The notes under the pieces: generated by a model
Databases searched by the model: none
Told to the model about the DNA's origin: nothing
The model's input: only the letters and a program-made list of their open reading frames with translations
Translations under genes and position numbers: made by a program
NCBI RefSeq assembly: GCF_001895005.1
Contig: NZ_BCXH01000007.1
Location: forward strand, 124,001-188,000
From: Rhodococcus yunnanensis NBRC 103083
GTDB taxonomy: Bacteria; Actinomycetota; Actinomycetes; Mycobacteriales; Mycobacteriaceae
Reading direction: 5' to 3'
DNA: 64,000 nucleotides
Part shown: piece by piece, positions 8,478-16,977 of the stretch
How positions within the stretch are numbered: the stretch's first letter is position 1
Layout: each line of letters begins with the position of its first letter

Positions 8478-8853
8478 ATGGGCGACGGGGGGACCCCTGG
8501 CGGGGTGTTGTCAGCAATTCCAGATCGGATTGTCGCGGTGGGGGCCGCGGCTGGACAACTCGAACAGACACTGCGCGGAGCACTCGACTCAGTCGACCAA
8601 GATGTGGACGCCGTCGCGTGGAGCGGTACGTCGGCGAACGCTTACCGCGAAGCGTGGCAGTTGTGCCGCGACGACGGTTCGCGACCTCCGATTCGAAGAC
8701 TTCCCCGTGCTCGTAACGGTGCCAGATCTGGACAACGACCCGTACGCCGAACAGCACTGTCCTCTCACCATTGCGGCAGGTCTCGAAGTGCTCGGCTGCT
8801 ACCAGTTGATGGTCGTTTTCGACCTGCAACGGGCCGTCTGGCGAAGCGCCTGA
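8478..8853 (+). pseudogene. WXG-type toxin N-terminus fused by deletion to an immunity-like C-terminus
   Basis: From ATG 8478 the first 60 codons look like a T7SS WXG100-type N-terminus: helix LEQTLRGALDSVDQDVDAVA, turn WSGTSANAYREAW. At about 8665-8680 the sequence switches, in another frame, to RDLRFEDFPVLVTVPDLDND and ends VFDLQRAVWRSA. This second part matches the last 60 residues of the gene at 11943. A deletion therefore removed the end of a toxin-like gene and the start of the gene behind it. No function expected. Confidence 0.7.
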
Positions 8854-8960
8854 ACCTTGTCTCACCGATTGGGATGTGTTCGGCCGACTCGTCGCTCAGG
8901 GTGCCGGTCTCGTTTCCGCGACCTTCACCCCCAAATGGGCTGGAAAGTAAGGAGGTCTTC

Positions 8961-9638
8961 ATGATGGGGTTCAGCAAGTCTCGATCAGACGTGACGCAAT
9001 GGCCGAACAATCGGGACGCACAAGCCTCACTGAACCAGTTCTTCGACGAAATCGATCCCAACGGCCATTACATCCCGACTCTGAACGGTGGCGGGCTCGA
9101 TTTCACAGGCGCCGACCTTTCCTGCTTGGAGCTGGCCGGTGCCGAGTTGAGTTCCGCCCGACTCGTCGGTGTTCGCATGCGTGGAACCAGCTTGTACAGC
9201 GCATGGATTCTGCAAGCTGACCTCCAACGAGTTGATCTCTCTGGTGCAGACCTTCGGAAGGCCTTGATCACCCACTGCAACGCACAACACTCGGTCTTGA
9301 CCGGCGCGACACTGTCGGACACAGATTTCACCGCATCAGATCTCCGCGGCGCTGATGTGCACGGGACGAAGCTGGACGACGCCTTCCTGCACGGTACCGA
9401 TTTGCGCGGAGCAGACCTTCGAGAGTCGAGCTGGGGCAGCATTCCGCGTAACGCTGTTCTGACCAACGCCAGACTTGGCGGCGCGAAGGTTGCGGCGATG
9501 ACCGGTGACGTCAGCGACATCGTGGACGTCGGCATCGACTCACCGATGCCGCTCGGTGGCAGTGAACTGCAACAATGGTTCGCAGACAACGGCGCACCGG
9601 ATGTACGGGTAGCTGTACAGCCGGATAACGGCGCGTGA
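8961..9638 (+). CDS. pentapeptide-repeat protein, array copy 1
   Basis: 225 residues. AAGGAGG lies six bases before ATG 8961. Residues 1-45 are a conserved cap (SRSDVTQWPNNRDAQASLNQ, FFDEI). About 46-190 are A(D/N)LxX-type pentapeptide repeats (GADLSCLELAGAELSSARL, GADLRKALI, DLRGADVHG, DLRGADLRES), predicted to coil into a right-handed quadrilateral beta-helix. The C-terminal cap reads MTGDVSDIVDVGID then LQQWFADNGAPDVRV and is shared by all array members. Pentapeptide proteins such as Qnr and McbG shield DNA gyrase; whether this one does is not shown. First of five consecutive intact paralogues. Confidence 0.88.
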   Translation: MMGFSKSRSDVTQWPNNRDAQASLNQFFDEIDPNGHYIPTLNGGGLDFTGADLSCLELAGAELSSARLVGVRMRGTSLYSAWILQADLQRVDLSGADLRKALITHCNAQHSVLTGATLSDTDFTASDLRGADVHGTKLDDAFLHGTDLRGADLRESSWGSIPRNAVLTNARLGGAKVAAMTGDVSDIVDVGIDSPMPLGGSELQQWFADNGAPDVRVAVQPDNGA

Positions 9639-9737
9639 CAGCTCAGACGGCCGGCCGTCGTCAGATTCGCCTCGATGGCTTGGAACACTCACGCGGTTTC
9701 GATCTACAGTCCGACACGAAAGTATGAGAACTGCATC

Positions 9738-10400
9738 GTGATCGAATACCGAACGAGCCGTACAGATGTCACCGTGTGGCCGATTGACGTTCACGCCGTC
9801 CGCGCCCTGGAGACGTTTTTCGACGAGGTGACACCTGGCAATATTCCTATCCTCGCGGGCGGAGGACTGGACTTCTCCGATGCAGACCTCTCCGGTTTGG
9901 ATTTCGCCGGCGCAGAGTGGATATCCGCGATACTCGACCGCACGCGGTTGCGGGGAACGTACCTCACCCGAGCGTGGCTGATCGATGCGAGCCTGCGGGG
10001 TTCAGACTTCAGTGCGGCCAATCTGAGGAAAGCTGAGATGCGTGGGTGCGACGCTCGCGAATCCATCTTCGTTGGAGCGCAACTGAACCGGACCGATCTG
10101 TCCGACGCCAACCTCCGCGGCGCGGATCTTCACGATACGAACTTGAATCAAGCCTTCTTTCACTCAACCGATCTGCGCGGAGCAGATCTGCACGGATCGT
10201 CGTTGGGTGCGTATCCAGGGAACGCCAACCTAGCTGGCGCCAAAATAGGTGGCGCAGATGTGGAAAATGTGACGGGAGATGTGACCCATGCAGTCGACGT
10301 CGGAATCAGCGAACCTCGAATCCTTGTTGGAAGTGAATTGCAGCGGTGGTTCATCGACGCCGGCGCACCGGAAGTCGTTGTCCTCGATCGCACGTTGTGA
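9738..10400 (+). CDS. pentapeptide-repeat protein, array copy 2
   Basis: 220 residues from GTG 9738, chosen because every array member begins VxxEY.xSxxDV; the open frame extends back to 9675 but that part is not conserved. Same plan as copy 1: N-cap SRTDVTVWPIDVHAVRALET, repeats from GLDFSDADLSGLDFAGAEW to DLRGADLHGSS, C-cap VTGDVTHAVDVGISEPRIL and LQRWFIDAGAPEVVVLDR. Spacing of 99 bases to copy 1 and 147 to copy 3, all on one strand, suggests co-transcription. Cytoplasmic, no signal peptide. Confidence 0.85.
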   Translation: MIEYRTSRTDVTVWPIDVHAVRALETFFDEVTPGNIPILAGGGLDFSDADLSGLDFAGAEWISAILDRTRLRGTYLTRAWLIDASLRGSDFSAANLRKAEMRGCDARESIFVGAQLNRTDLSDANLRGADLHDTNLNQAFFHSTDLRGADLHGSSLGAYPGNANLAGAKIGGADVENVTGDVTHAVDVGISEPRILVGSELQRWFIDAGAPEVVVLDRTL

Positions 10401-10547
10401 ACACGCCAAGAACGGCCGTCGACCTCAGGTGGCGGCAAATCAACAGGGAAGTAGGAATTGCGCGAATGAAGCACACGTGCCGCCAACAGCGCGTTGCCTT
10501 CACCCGGCAGAACTTATCGGTCGATTCCCGGAGTGAGTCGAGACAAA

Positions 10548-11222
10548 GTGATCGTAAATGAATACAGCAAGTCCGAGAGCGACGTTCGAAGCTGGCCCAC
10601 GGATGCTGCTGCTCGACACGCTTTGCGATCGTTCTTCGTCGAGTTGGCAGCTCACGACAACTTTGTGCCCGAACTCGTCGGACGCGGACTCGACTTCAGG
10701 GGCGCAGACCTCTCAGGTCTCCAGCTTGCAGGCGTCGACTGGACGTCGGCGGATCTGAGCGGCGTCGAGATGAAGTCCAGTTCACTTGTCGATGCGTGGT
10801 TTCTGGGCGCCAGACTGATCGGCACTGACTTCACCGGATCGAACCTACGCAAAGCACAGTTCAGAGGTTGCAGCGCGCGTGACTCCATTCTGGTTGGTGC
10901 ACAACTGAACAAGACGGATATGTCGGACTCCGATTTTCGCGGCGCAGATCTCCACAACACTGCATTGGATCAAGCCTTCATGTTTCACATCGACCTCCGC
11001 GGCGCCAACCTGGCCGGGTGTTCATTGGCGACCCAACCGTGGAACGCAGACTTGAGCCATGCCCGTCTCAACGGCGCGACTGTCAAGGGTATGCGGGGTG
11101 ACGTCACGTATCCAATCGACATCGGCGCCGAAGAACCAAACATTCTCGAAGGACGGGCGCTTCAGCAATGGTTCGCAGACAACGGCGCACCGGAAGTCGT
11201 TGTCCTCGATCGCACGTCGTAA
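10548..11222 (+). CDS. pentapeptide-repeat protein, array copy 3
   Basis: 224 residues from GTG 10548 (VIVNEYSKSESDVRSWP). Repeats run from GLDFRGADLSGLQLAGVDW through SRDSILVG-type central units to HIDLRGANLAGCSL. Conserved C-cap: MRGDVTYPIDIGAEEPNILE, LQQWFADNGAPEVVVLDRTS. The last 20 codons are nearly the same DNA as in copy 2, a sign of recent duplication or gene conversion. Upstream alternatives in the same frame (back to 10494) lack homology. Confidence 0.85.
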   Translation: MIVNEYSKSESDVRSWPTDAAARHALRSFFVELAAHDNFVPELVGRGLDFRGADLSGLQLAGVDWTSADLSGVEMKSSSLVDAWFLGARLIGTDFTGSNLRKAQFRGCSARDSILVGAQLNKTDMSDSDFRGADLHNTALDQAFMFHIDLRGANLAGCSLATQPWNADLSHARLNGATVKGMRGDVTYPIDIGAEEPNILEGRALQQWFADNGAPEVVVLDRTS

Positions 11223-11255
11223 GCATCCCAAACGTCAAGCGACTCCGGCAGTAAG

Positions 11256-11933
11256 GTGGTCCTCGTCATCGAGTACAGCACAGCGCGCAGCGACGTCCGG
11301 CGATGGCCGCTTGACGATGAGGCCAAACGCGCTCTCGAGCATTTTTTCGACAGTGTCGATGCCGGTTCCGATACGCTGCCGATCCTTGCCGGCGACGGCC
11401 TCGATTTCACCGGCGCCGATCTGTCGGGACTCGACTTGGCCGCAGCAGCGCTGAATTCGGCGCTTTTGTCCGACACGACACTCCACGGCACCTGTCTGGT
11501 CAATGCGTGGATCCTGGATGCCAAGCTCGAGCGAGCCGATCTCTCGGGAGCCAATTTGAGGCGTGCGCGCCTGCGAAGGTGCGACTGTCGGGGTGCCACT
11601 CTAGTTGGTGCTCAGCTCAACAAGACTGACATATCCGACGGAGACTTTCGCGAAGTCGACCTGCACAGCACAGCACTCGACCAAGCCTTCATGCCGGGCA
11701 TCGACTTGCGCGGCGCTGACCTGCGCTCCAGCAGTTGGGGCCTCGCGCCATCGAATGCCATCATCGACGAGGCTAAGTTAGTCGGTGCCAACCTATCTGG
11801 CATGACTGGTGACGTAACCGACGCAGTCGACGTCGGACTCCACGAACCCGAAATTCTCCGGGGCGCGAGACTTCAGCAATGGTTCGACAATCACGGCGCT
11901 CCACACGTGCGGGTGTCGACACACCATGAATAA
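11256..11933 (+). CDS. pentapeptide-repeat protein, array copy 4
   Basis: 225 residues with a GTG start behind the purine run AGTAAG. N-cap ARSDVRRWPLDDEAKRALEH; repeats GLDFTGADLSGLDLAAAALN, ADLSGANLRRARLRRCD, IDLRGADLRSSS; C-cap MTGDVTDAVDVGLHEPEILR and LQQWFDNHGAPHVRV. Its stop codon is part of the ribosome site of the next gene (TAAGGAGG), which couples it to the immunity-like gene at 11943. Confidence 0.86.
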   Translation: MVLVIEYSTARSDVRRWPLDDEAKRALEHFFDSVDAGSDTLPILAGDGLDFTGADLSGLDLAAAALNSALLSDTTLHGTCLVNAWILDAKLERADLSGANLRRARLRRCDCRGATLVGAQLNKTDISDGDFREVDLHSTALDQAFMPGIDLRGADLRSSSWGLAPSNAIIDEAKLVGANLSGMTGDVTDAVDVGLHEPEILRGARLQQWFDNHGAPHVRVSTHHE

Positions 11934-11942
11934 GGAGGCGAG

Positions 11943-12329
11943 TTGAGCGCGCACCACCAATTGTTCGCGAGGACCACCAAGGGGCCCTCCGAGATCATCA
12001 CGGACTTGTCCCGTGCCGCCGGAATCCGCGCCCTGGACAGGGTGGCGCCGCTCGATGCCTTCGACTCCTACCGTGGTGTCACCGCGAGCACGGTAATCGA
12101 GCTGGAGATAGGTCATTCCTACGAGGTAGATCGGGATCTTCGATTCGAGGACTATCCCGTCCTCGTAACGGTGCGCGATCTCGGCCGCGACTCGACATCC
12201 GAAGCCCGCACCGCACTGGGCATCTCCGTCGCTCTCGACAGTTTCGGCGGCTACGATCTGCTCCTAGTCTTCGACCTGCAGCGGCTGGTCTGGCGAAACA
12301 GAGGTGGAGATGGCCGAGTCACCACGTGA
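11943..12329 (+). CDS. small immunity-like protein of unknown family
   Basis: 128 residues from TTG 11943; AAGGAGG, overlapping the previous stop codon, lies five bases upstream and fixes this start. No signal or membrane segment. Sequence features: acidic N-terminal half (TASTVIELEIGHSYEVDRD), then RFEDYPVLVTVRDLGRDS and LLLVFDLQRLVWRN, an alpha/beta pattern ending in a beta strand. The only recognisable relative in the window is the C-terminal piece stuck onto a WXG-type toxin remnant at 8680-8853, which puts an ancestor of this gene directly behind a secreted toxin. That is the sole basis for calling it immunity-like. Confidence 0.6.
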   Translation: MSAHHQLFARTTKGPSEIITDLSRAAGIRALDRVAPLDAFDSYRGVTASTVIELEIGHSYEVDRDLRFEDYPVLVTVRDLGRDSTSEARTALGISVALDSFGGYDLLLVFDLQRLVWRNRGGDGRVTT

Positions 12330-12470
12330 CGACTCTGCACTGAATCAAAGGCGTCACCAGAAAAGTTTCGGCGGCAGTCGGAGCCGAAAATCAGGTGCGG
12401 TGAACCGGTGTTCATGCCAAGGTCGCAAACGATCACGAGCACCGTAGACCTAGACCGAAAGTTAACCCAA

Positions 12471-13166
12471 GTGACTGTCGACTACAAACGTTCGCGCGAG
12501 GACGTGGTCACGTGGCCGACCGATCCGCGTGCCAGGCGAGCGTTGGAGGAATGGTTCATCAAGCTCGACGCTTCCCCGGCTGTACACCCGACTCTCGCGG
12601 CCGGTGAACTGGACTTCTCGGGAGCCGATCTTTCCGGGCTCGATATCGGTGATGCCGACTGGGTTTCGGCCACTCTGTCCGGTGTCAAGCTGAGGTCTTG
12701 CTACCTGGGTTACGCATGGATACTCGATGCCAATCTGACCGAAACAGACTTCACCGGATCAGTCCTGCGGAAGGCGCTACTGCGCGGTTGCAACGCCCGA
12801 GGCGCGATACTCGTCGGAACACAGCTGCACAGGGCAGACCTGTCCGGCTCGGATTTCCGCGACGCAGACCTACACGACACCGATTTGTCGCAGGCGTTCA
12901 TGCCCGGGATCGACCTGCGCGGAGCGAACCTCGCCGACAGCTTCTGGGGCGATACGCGATACAACGCGTGCATTCATGAAGCGCGACTGGGACACGCGAA
13001 TGTGTCGGGCATGCGCGGCGTCGTCGACGAATCCGTCGACGTCGGACTCGACGAACCACACGTCATCGACGGTGAGGAACTGCAGCAGTGGTTTCGCGAC
13101 CACGGTGCTCCAGAAGTCACCGTTGTTACACGGCCAGAACGACCCTCGACAAGCACTACGGACTGA
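12471..13166 (+). CDS. pentapeptide-repeat protein, array copy 5
   Basis: 231 residues from GTG 12471. N-cap SREDVVTWPTDPRARRALEE; repeats ELDFSGADLSGLDIGDADW, TDFTGSVLRKALLRGCN, DLSGSDFRDADLHDTDLS, IDLRGANLADSF; C-cap MRGVVDESVDVGLDEPHVID, LQQWFRDHGAPEVTVV. The first third plus about 65 bases of upstream DNA are duplicated at 2199-2480. The frame stays open to 12408 but the homologous copy at 2275 supports the GTG. Confidence 0.86.
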   Translation: MTVDYKRSREDVVTWPTDPRARRALEEWFIKLDASPAVHPTLAAGELDFSGADLSGLDIGDADWVSATLSGVKLRSCYLGYAWILDANLTETDFTGSVLRKALLRGCNARGAILVGTQLHRADLSGSDFRDADLHDTDLSQAFMPGIDLRGANLADSFWGDTRYNACIHEARLGHANVSGMRGVVDESVDVGLDEPHVIDGEELQQWFRDHGAPEVTVVTRPERPSTSTTD

Positions 13167-13176
13167 TACTGGGACC

Positions 13177-13433
13177 ATGTCGATCCAGCAGATCCTGGCA
13201 GAATCACGGACCTCGGACGGCGTCCTCGAACTCGCACCCGCGCCGGGGAGCATCCCGAGATCTCGTGGGGCGATCATTCTTCTACTACGCGCCCGACGGC
13301 CGGGTTCCCGCGCACAGCCTCATCGGATCCCGTCACCGGCACTCCCCTGTCACGTCGAACGGTTTGCCTTCCGGACTCCACAGTTCCATACGGCACCCCG
13401 CTGGACTCCGGAGTGCGGCGCGCCTGTTTAGAC
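13177..13433 (+). pseudogene. remnant of a DUF6194-type protein
   Basis: From ATG 13177 the frame reads MSIQQILAESRTSDGVLELA then shifts near 13250; the neighbouring frame continues FFYYAPDGRVPA. Together these match the start of the DUF6194 family (pattern DGV.....PGS.PEI.WGD.FFYYAPDG.VP). The rest of the domain is missing and the sequence ends just before the next operon. Family recognition is from memory of the motif. Confidence 0.5.
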
Positions 13434-13473
13434 TGACCTTTCATTGCAGATGGATGAGGGCTGGGGGGCCATC

Positions 13474-13806
13474 ATGGGGGAACTGAAGGCAGATCTCGAT
13501 CGGCTCGAGCAGCTGGGCGCGAGGCTCGGTTCTTTGGCACGTGAGGCCGCCGCCCTGCGAACGGGTCCGGCCGCAGGCCCTTACTCGTCGGTCCTCGGCG
13601 GAATGCCGACGTCGGTGCTCGAGGCGTCGAGCATCTCCGGTGACCTCATCGACTCGGCTCTGATCGACGCCATCGTCGAACGGCTGAGCGAGACCGGCGA
13701 GATCATGGTCGACGTGGCCCGCCAGTACCGCACCACCGACGACGCATCCGCGGCGGCAGTCGGGGCCGCATTCACCGACGCCACCGGCGACTGGACTCCG
13801 CAGTGA
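13474..13806 (+). CDS. EspC-like T7SS substrate partner
   Basis: 110 residues from ATG 13474 (an in-frame ATG at 13450 is possible). All-helical, about the length of ESX secretion-associated EspC/WXG-type proteins, with a GPYSSVLGGMP turn in the middle and the C-terminal helix VDVARQYRTTDDASAAAV, which contains the T7SS export signal YxxxD (YRTTD). The stop overlaps the GTG of the 759-residue gene by four bases, so the two are probably made as a pair and exported as a complex. No ESX membrane machinery is encoded in the window. Confidence 0.75.
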   Translation: MGELKADLDRLEQLGARLGSLAREAAALRTGPAAGPYSSVLGGMPTSVLEASSISGDLIDSALIDAIVERLSETGEIMVDVARQYRTTDDASAAAVGAAFTDATGDWTPQ

Positions 13807-16082
13807 GCCTCACCCGCACTCAGATCCAGGCCTGGAACCCCTCGACCCTCACCGACATCGCGAACGCCTGGACCACACTCGGCAGCTCGGTCGAGTCGCT
13901 GTTCGACCGTTACGTCGACGCCGTCACCAAGTCCGGCGCCGACTACTGGGAAGGCGGCACCGCCGAAGCCGCACAAACACGTGCGTCGTCGGACCGCAAA
14001 GCCGCAGTCGAGGTGGTCGATCATGTGCAGGCCATCGCCGACCGTGCACGCCGAGGCTTCTACGAGATCGACGGCCCACTCCAACGCGTCCGCGCTGCCA
14101 TCCTCGGCGCCGAAACGGAATGCCTGACGGTCAGCGATGCCCTCACCGTCGGCGGTGGATTCATCCTGGCCGACGAAGAACGAACCGCGCGAATCACATT
14201 GTGGCAGAGTGAAATCGATGACGCCGCGAGCGCGACCGAATCCGCCGACAAGACCGTGCGCGACGCACTGGCCTCCGCGAGGGAGGGCCTACGACTCTTC
14301 TTCACCTCGGCCGCGACTCTCGGCGGTGAGCAAGGAAAGTCCGACGCCTCCGCCCTGGTGAGCGACCCATCGGCGCTCACACCCGAGCAACAGCACCGAC
14401 TCGTCGAGGCCGGCCGGCTGACCCCGGAGCAGCTCGACGCGCTGCGTACGGGCGAGACGGCCACGATCCCGGCGTCGCAGATGGAGTACTTGGAGCAACT
14501 CGCTCGCGCGATGGACGGCAAGAGCCCCCAGGAGATCGCGGACATCGTCGGACGGCTGCCCGAGGACGCCCGGGGTGGCGTCGCCGACGCACTTCAGATC
14601 CTGTCCAATGACAAGGTCACGGCCACCGTCGTCGGAGACTCGGATGTGCCGACGCACGGCGGGTTCGACCGACTGCCCGAGTCGATACGGGCGTCGTTGA
14701 CCCGCGACGATCTGGTGGTCGAGGGGTACGAGCGAGTGGGATACACGGTCTTGCCGAGCATTGCCTTGAACGGGGTGGCCGACAACCAGGCCATCGCGTC
14801 CATCGTCGACGCCGGCAGCGATGAGTACAAGAACGGCAGCAGCCTCGACTCGCACCTGCTCGATGTGGGTCGGCAGTACCTCGACGCGCAGGTCCGGCAC
14901 GAGCAGAACCCGGACCACACAACCGAGTTCTTCACCCTCGACGGATACGGAACCAAGGACACGCGGATCACCGAGGACATCTTCGCGGCGGTGGGATCGG
15001 ACAAGATCGCGGTGCACGACGCGGTCACCGACGCCGATCGCGGCCAGGATTTCATTCGTGACACGCTGACGCACCACTGGTCCGACGACGGTCACGCGGT
15101 CTCGTCTCTGTTCGACTTCGACCCTGCAGATTCCGTGGTCGCGGATCCAAACAATGCAGAAGACGTCGCCACGGCCGAACGCACCGGCGGCATCATGTCG
15201 GCGGTGGGCAAAGCCATCGCCACCGACGAGTGGAGCCATCTGAGCGACGTGGCCGAAACGGACCGGCAGTCGGTCGGACAACTCAATCCCAAGCTGCTGA
15301 ACACGTTGTCACACAGCATGAGTCCGTACATCGCCGATCTGGCCGGGTTGCCATCGGACGATCGGCCTGGTTTCGACAACAGCTGGGTCGATCCCTCGCA
15401 CACAGGTAAGTACGCCGGCGCAACCCAGGTATTCGCGCTGATGAACACCGACCACGACGCCGGCACCTACTTCACCGAACATGCTCAGGCCGAAATCCTT
15501 GCCTCAGAGGGAAGGTACGCAGAAGATCCCCGTGATGCGTATGCCGGTCGACAACTGATGACGGTCGGGATTTTGCACGGATTGGTCGACGAGGGCATCA
15601 CCACCGGATTGCAAGACGAATATTCGGACAAGGCAGAATTGGCCCAAGCTGCCTACGACCGAAAGTCTGCTGCCTTCGACGCGCTGTCCACACTCGGGAC
15701 GGCCGGAATCGGCGAACTCCCCGGCGGTGGTTACGTCAACACGATGATCGATCTGGTGGGAGATCCGTTGAAGGACAGTCTCGTCGGTGTCGAGCCGGAC
15801 GGGCCGCACGAAGCAACGCTGGCCGGATACGATCCGTTCCACGACTTCTACAACATCCTCTCCGCACGACCGGATCTTCCGCCGGACGTCACCAGAAAGT
15901 TCGAGGACATGTTCGACGAAGACGGCACGCTGCTTCCGTACGATCCGGCAGATTCGCGCGGACTGGACACTCGGCAGCAGACGGCACTGGAAACGATGTT
16001 CAATCGGTTGGGCAATGCTTCCGACGGTAATTCGCACAGAATAGCGGACGCATACGGACGGGTGATCTTGAAAGATGGCTAG
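13803..16082 (+). CDS. large T7SS-associated protein with WXG-like N-terminus
   Basis: 759 residues from GTG 13803. Residues 1-130 are helical with a W-x-G-like turn (YWEGGTAEAAQTRASSD), typical of ESX-exported effectors of mycolata. The middle has a short ALTPEQQHRLVEAGRLTPEQ repeat-like segment and QMEYLEQLARAMDGKSPQEI, seen in actinobacterial proteins annotated as TPR-containing ESX substrates. Residues 250-759 are acidic and helical without a recognised catalytic motif; the end is SHRIADAYGRVILKDG. No signal peptide or membrane span. It lies between the EspC-like partner and a lipoprotein gene that overlaps it by eight bases, so the three form one operon. Enzyme activity, if any, unknown. 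Confidence 0.7.
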   Translation: MSLTRTQIQAWNPSTLTDIANAWTTLGSSVESLFDRYVDAVTKSGADYWEGGTAEAAQTRASSDRKAAVEVVDHVQAIADRARRGFYEIDGPLQRVRAAILGAETECLTVSDALTVGGGFILADEERTARITLWQSEIDDAASATESADKTVRDALASAREGLRLFFTSAATLGGEQGKSDASALVSDPSALTPEQQHRLVEAGRLTPEQLDALRTGETATIPASQMEYLEQLARAMDGKSPQEIADIVGRLPEDARGGVADALQILSNDKVTATVVGDSDVPTHGGFDRLPESIRASLTRDDLVVEGYERVGYTVLPSIALNGVADNQAIASIVDAGSDEYKNGSSLDSHLLDVGRQYLDAQVRHEQNPDHTTEFFTLDGYGTKDTRITEDIFAAVGSDKIAVHDAVTDADRGQDFIRDTLTHHWSDDGHAVSSLFDFDPADSVVADPNNAEDVATAERTGGIMSAVGKAIATDEWSHLSDVAETDRQSVGQLNPKLLNTLSHSMSPYIADLAGLPSDDRPGFDNSWVDPSHTGKYAGATQVFALMNTDHDAGTYFTEHAQAEILASEGRYAEDPRDAYAGRQLMTVGILHGLVDEGITTGLQDEYSDKAELAQAAYDRKSAAFDALSTLGTAGIGELPGGGYVNTMIDLVGDPLKDSLVGVEPDGPHEATLAGYDPFHDFYNILSARPDLPPDVTRKFEDMFDEDGTLLPYDPADSRGLDTRQQTALETMFNRLGNASDGNSHRIADAYGRVILKDG

Positions 16083-16887
16083 AGCAACACGGTCAGCGGT
16101 GCTCGCATCGATAGCGGTGATGCTGGTCGGCTGCGGCGGACAGGGCTCCCCACCCGATGCGGCCCGTGCGACATCGAATCTCGATCCACCGGTGCAGTAC
16201 ACGACAGAGTGGACCGCGCCCGCCGGCACCGACTTGTTCGACAGGTCGGGTGAGCTCGTGCGAGCTGCCGTCGAGGCGGGCGACTATGCAATTGGTTTCG
16301 GCATCGGCAAGTTCGCGCACTACCCGCCTTTTCCCGGGTATCTGGAGGCAATCGGGGCGCCATACGACGGTGATGGCCGATACTCGCCGTACTACTATGC
16401 GCGCAGCACGAAGAAGCCCGATGCCGCTGTATGGGCGCAGTACTACAATCTGACGCAAGTCGATTCGGATGGCAAGACGGTAGATGCGACGGTATGCGGC
16501 TACGGGCTCGGCATCGATTCGACCGAGAATTTCAACCTCTCGCCCATCAAGGATGCGATCCACGTGCAGCTCTCGACTACCGCGGACAGCGCCGGACTTC
16601 CGGGGACTCGCGACGCCGACGCGTCGTCGCACGACCCTCGCGCTCACTTTCTCCCGAGCTGGAACGTATTCGGCGACTGGACGATCGACGGGATGGTGCA
16701 TGCGGCCTACACCGACGACGAGTCGATCGCGGCGCCGTGCCACGACTGGTGGGCGGCGCAGTTCCCCACCTTCATTCACAAGGATGCGTCACCGTACCTG
16801 TACCCACCCGACGGGTATGTCTTCCCGACGGTCCCCGACAACCACCTGCAGTATCCCGAGTGGATCGGGCCGTCGGATCCGTCGTAG
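16075..16887 (+). CDS. lipoprotein, third gene of the T7SS-type operon
   Basis: 270 residues. Signal sequence MARATRSAVLASIAVMLVGC with lipobox LVGC, so lipid-anchored at the outer face of the membrane. The mature part is aromatic-rich (YSPYYYARS, WAQYYNLTQ, CHDWWAAQFPTF, YLYPPDGYVFPT) with two cysteines. No family recognised. The start overlaps the end of the 759-residue gene. By analogy with toxin/lipoprotein pairs it might protect the outer surface or help localise the partner, but this is speculation. A frameshifted copy with the same gene order lies at 2587. Confidence 0.75.
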   Translation: MARATRSAVLASIAVMLVGCGGQGSPPDAARATSNLDPPVQYTTEWTAPAGTDLFDRSGELVRAAVEAGDYAIGFGIGKFAHYPPFPGYLEAIGAPYDGDGRYSPYYYARSTKKPDAAVWAQYYNLTQVDSDGKTVDATVCGYGLGIDSTENFNLSPIKDAIHVQLSTTADSAGLPGTRDADASSHDPRAHFLPSWNVFGDWTIDGMVHAAYTDDESIAAPCHDWWAAQFPTFIHKDASPYLYPPDGYVFPTVPDNHLQYPEWIGPSDPS

Positions 16888-16893
16888 AGCGCG

Positions 16894-16971
16894 TCAGCCG
16901 CGCGCGTCACGGTATCGACCCACCGCATTCTCGACGTCCGCGGCTACCAGCTCGTCGAAGGAACGTGCCAT
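16894..16971 (-). pseudogene. 5' fragment of a methyltransferase-like gene
   Basis: Twenty-five codons, MARSFDELVAADVENAVGRY and five more, then TGA. MARSFDELVA is the usual beginning of a group of actinobacterial SAM-dependent methyltransferases. Nothing else of the gene remains. Very short, so low certainty. Confidence 0.3.
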
Positions 16972-16977
16972 GTCGCA

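Noticed and set aside
9738..13166. Repeated DNA of the pentapeptide array considered as a CRISPR or tandem satellite
   Set aside because: The repetition follows codons (A-D/N-L-x-x) inside long conserved frames and has no spacer structure.
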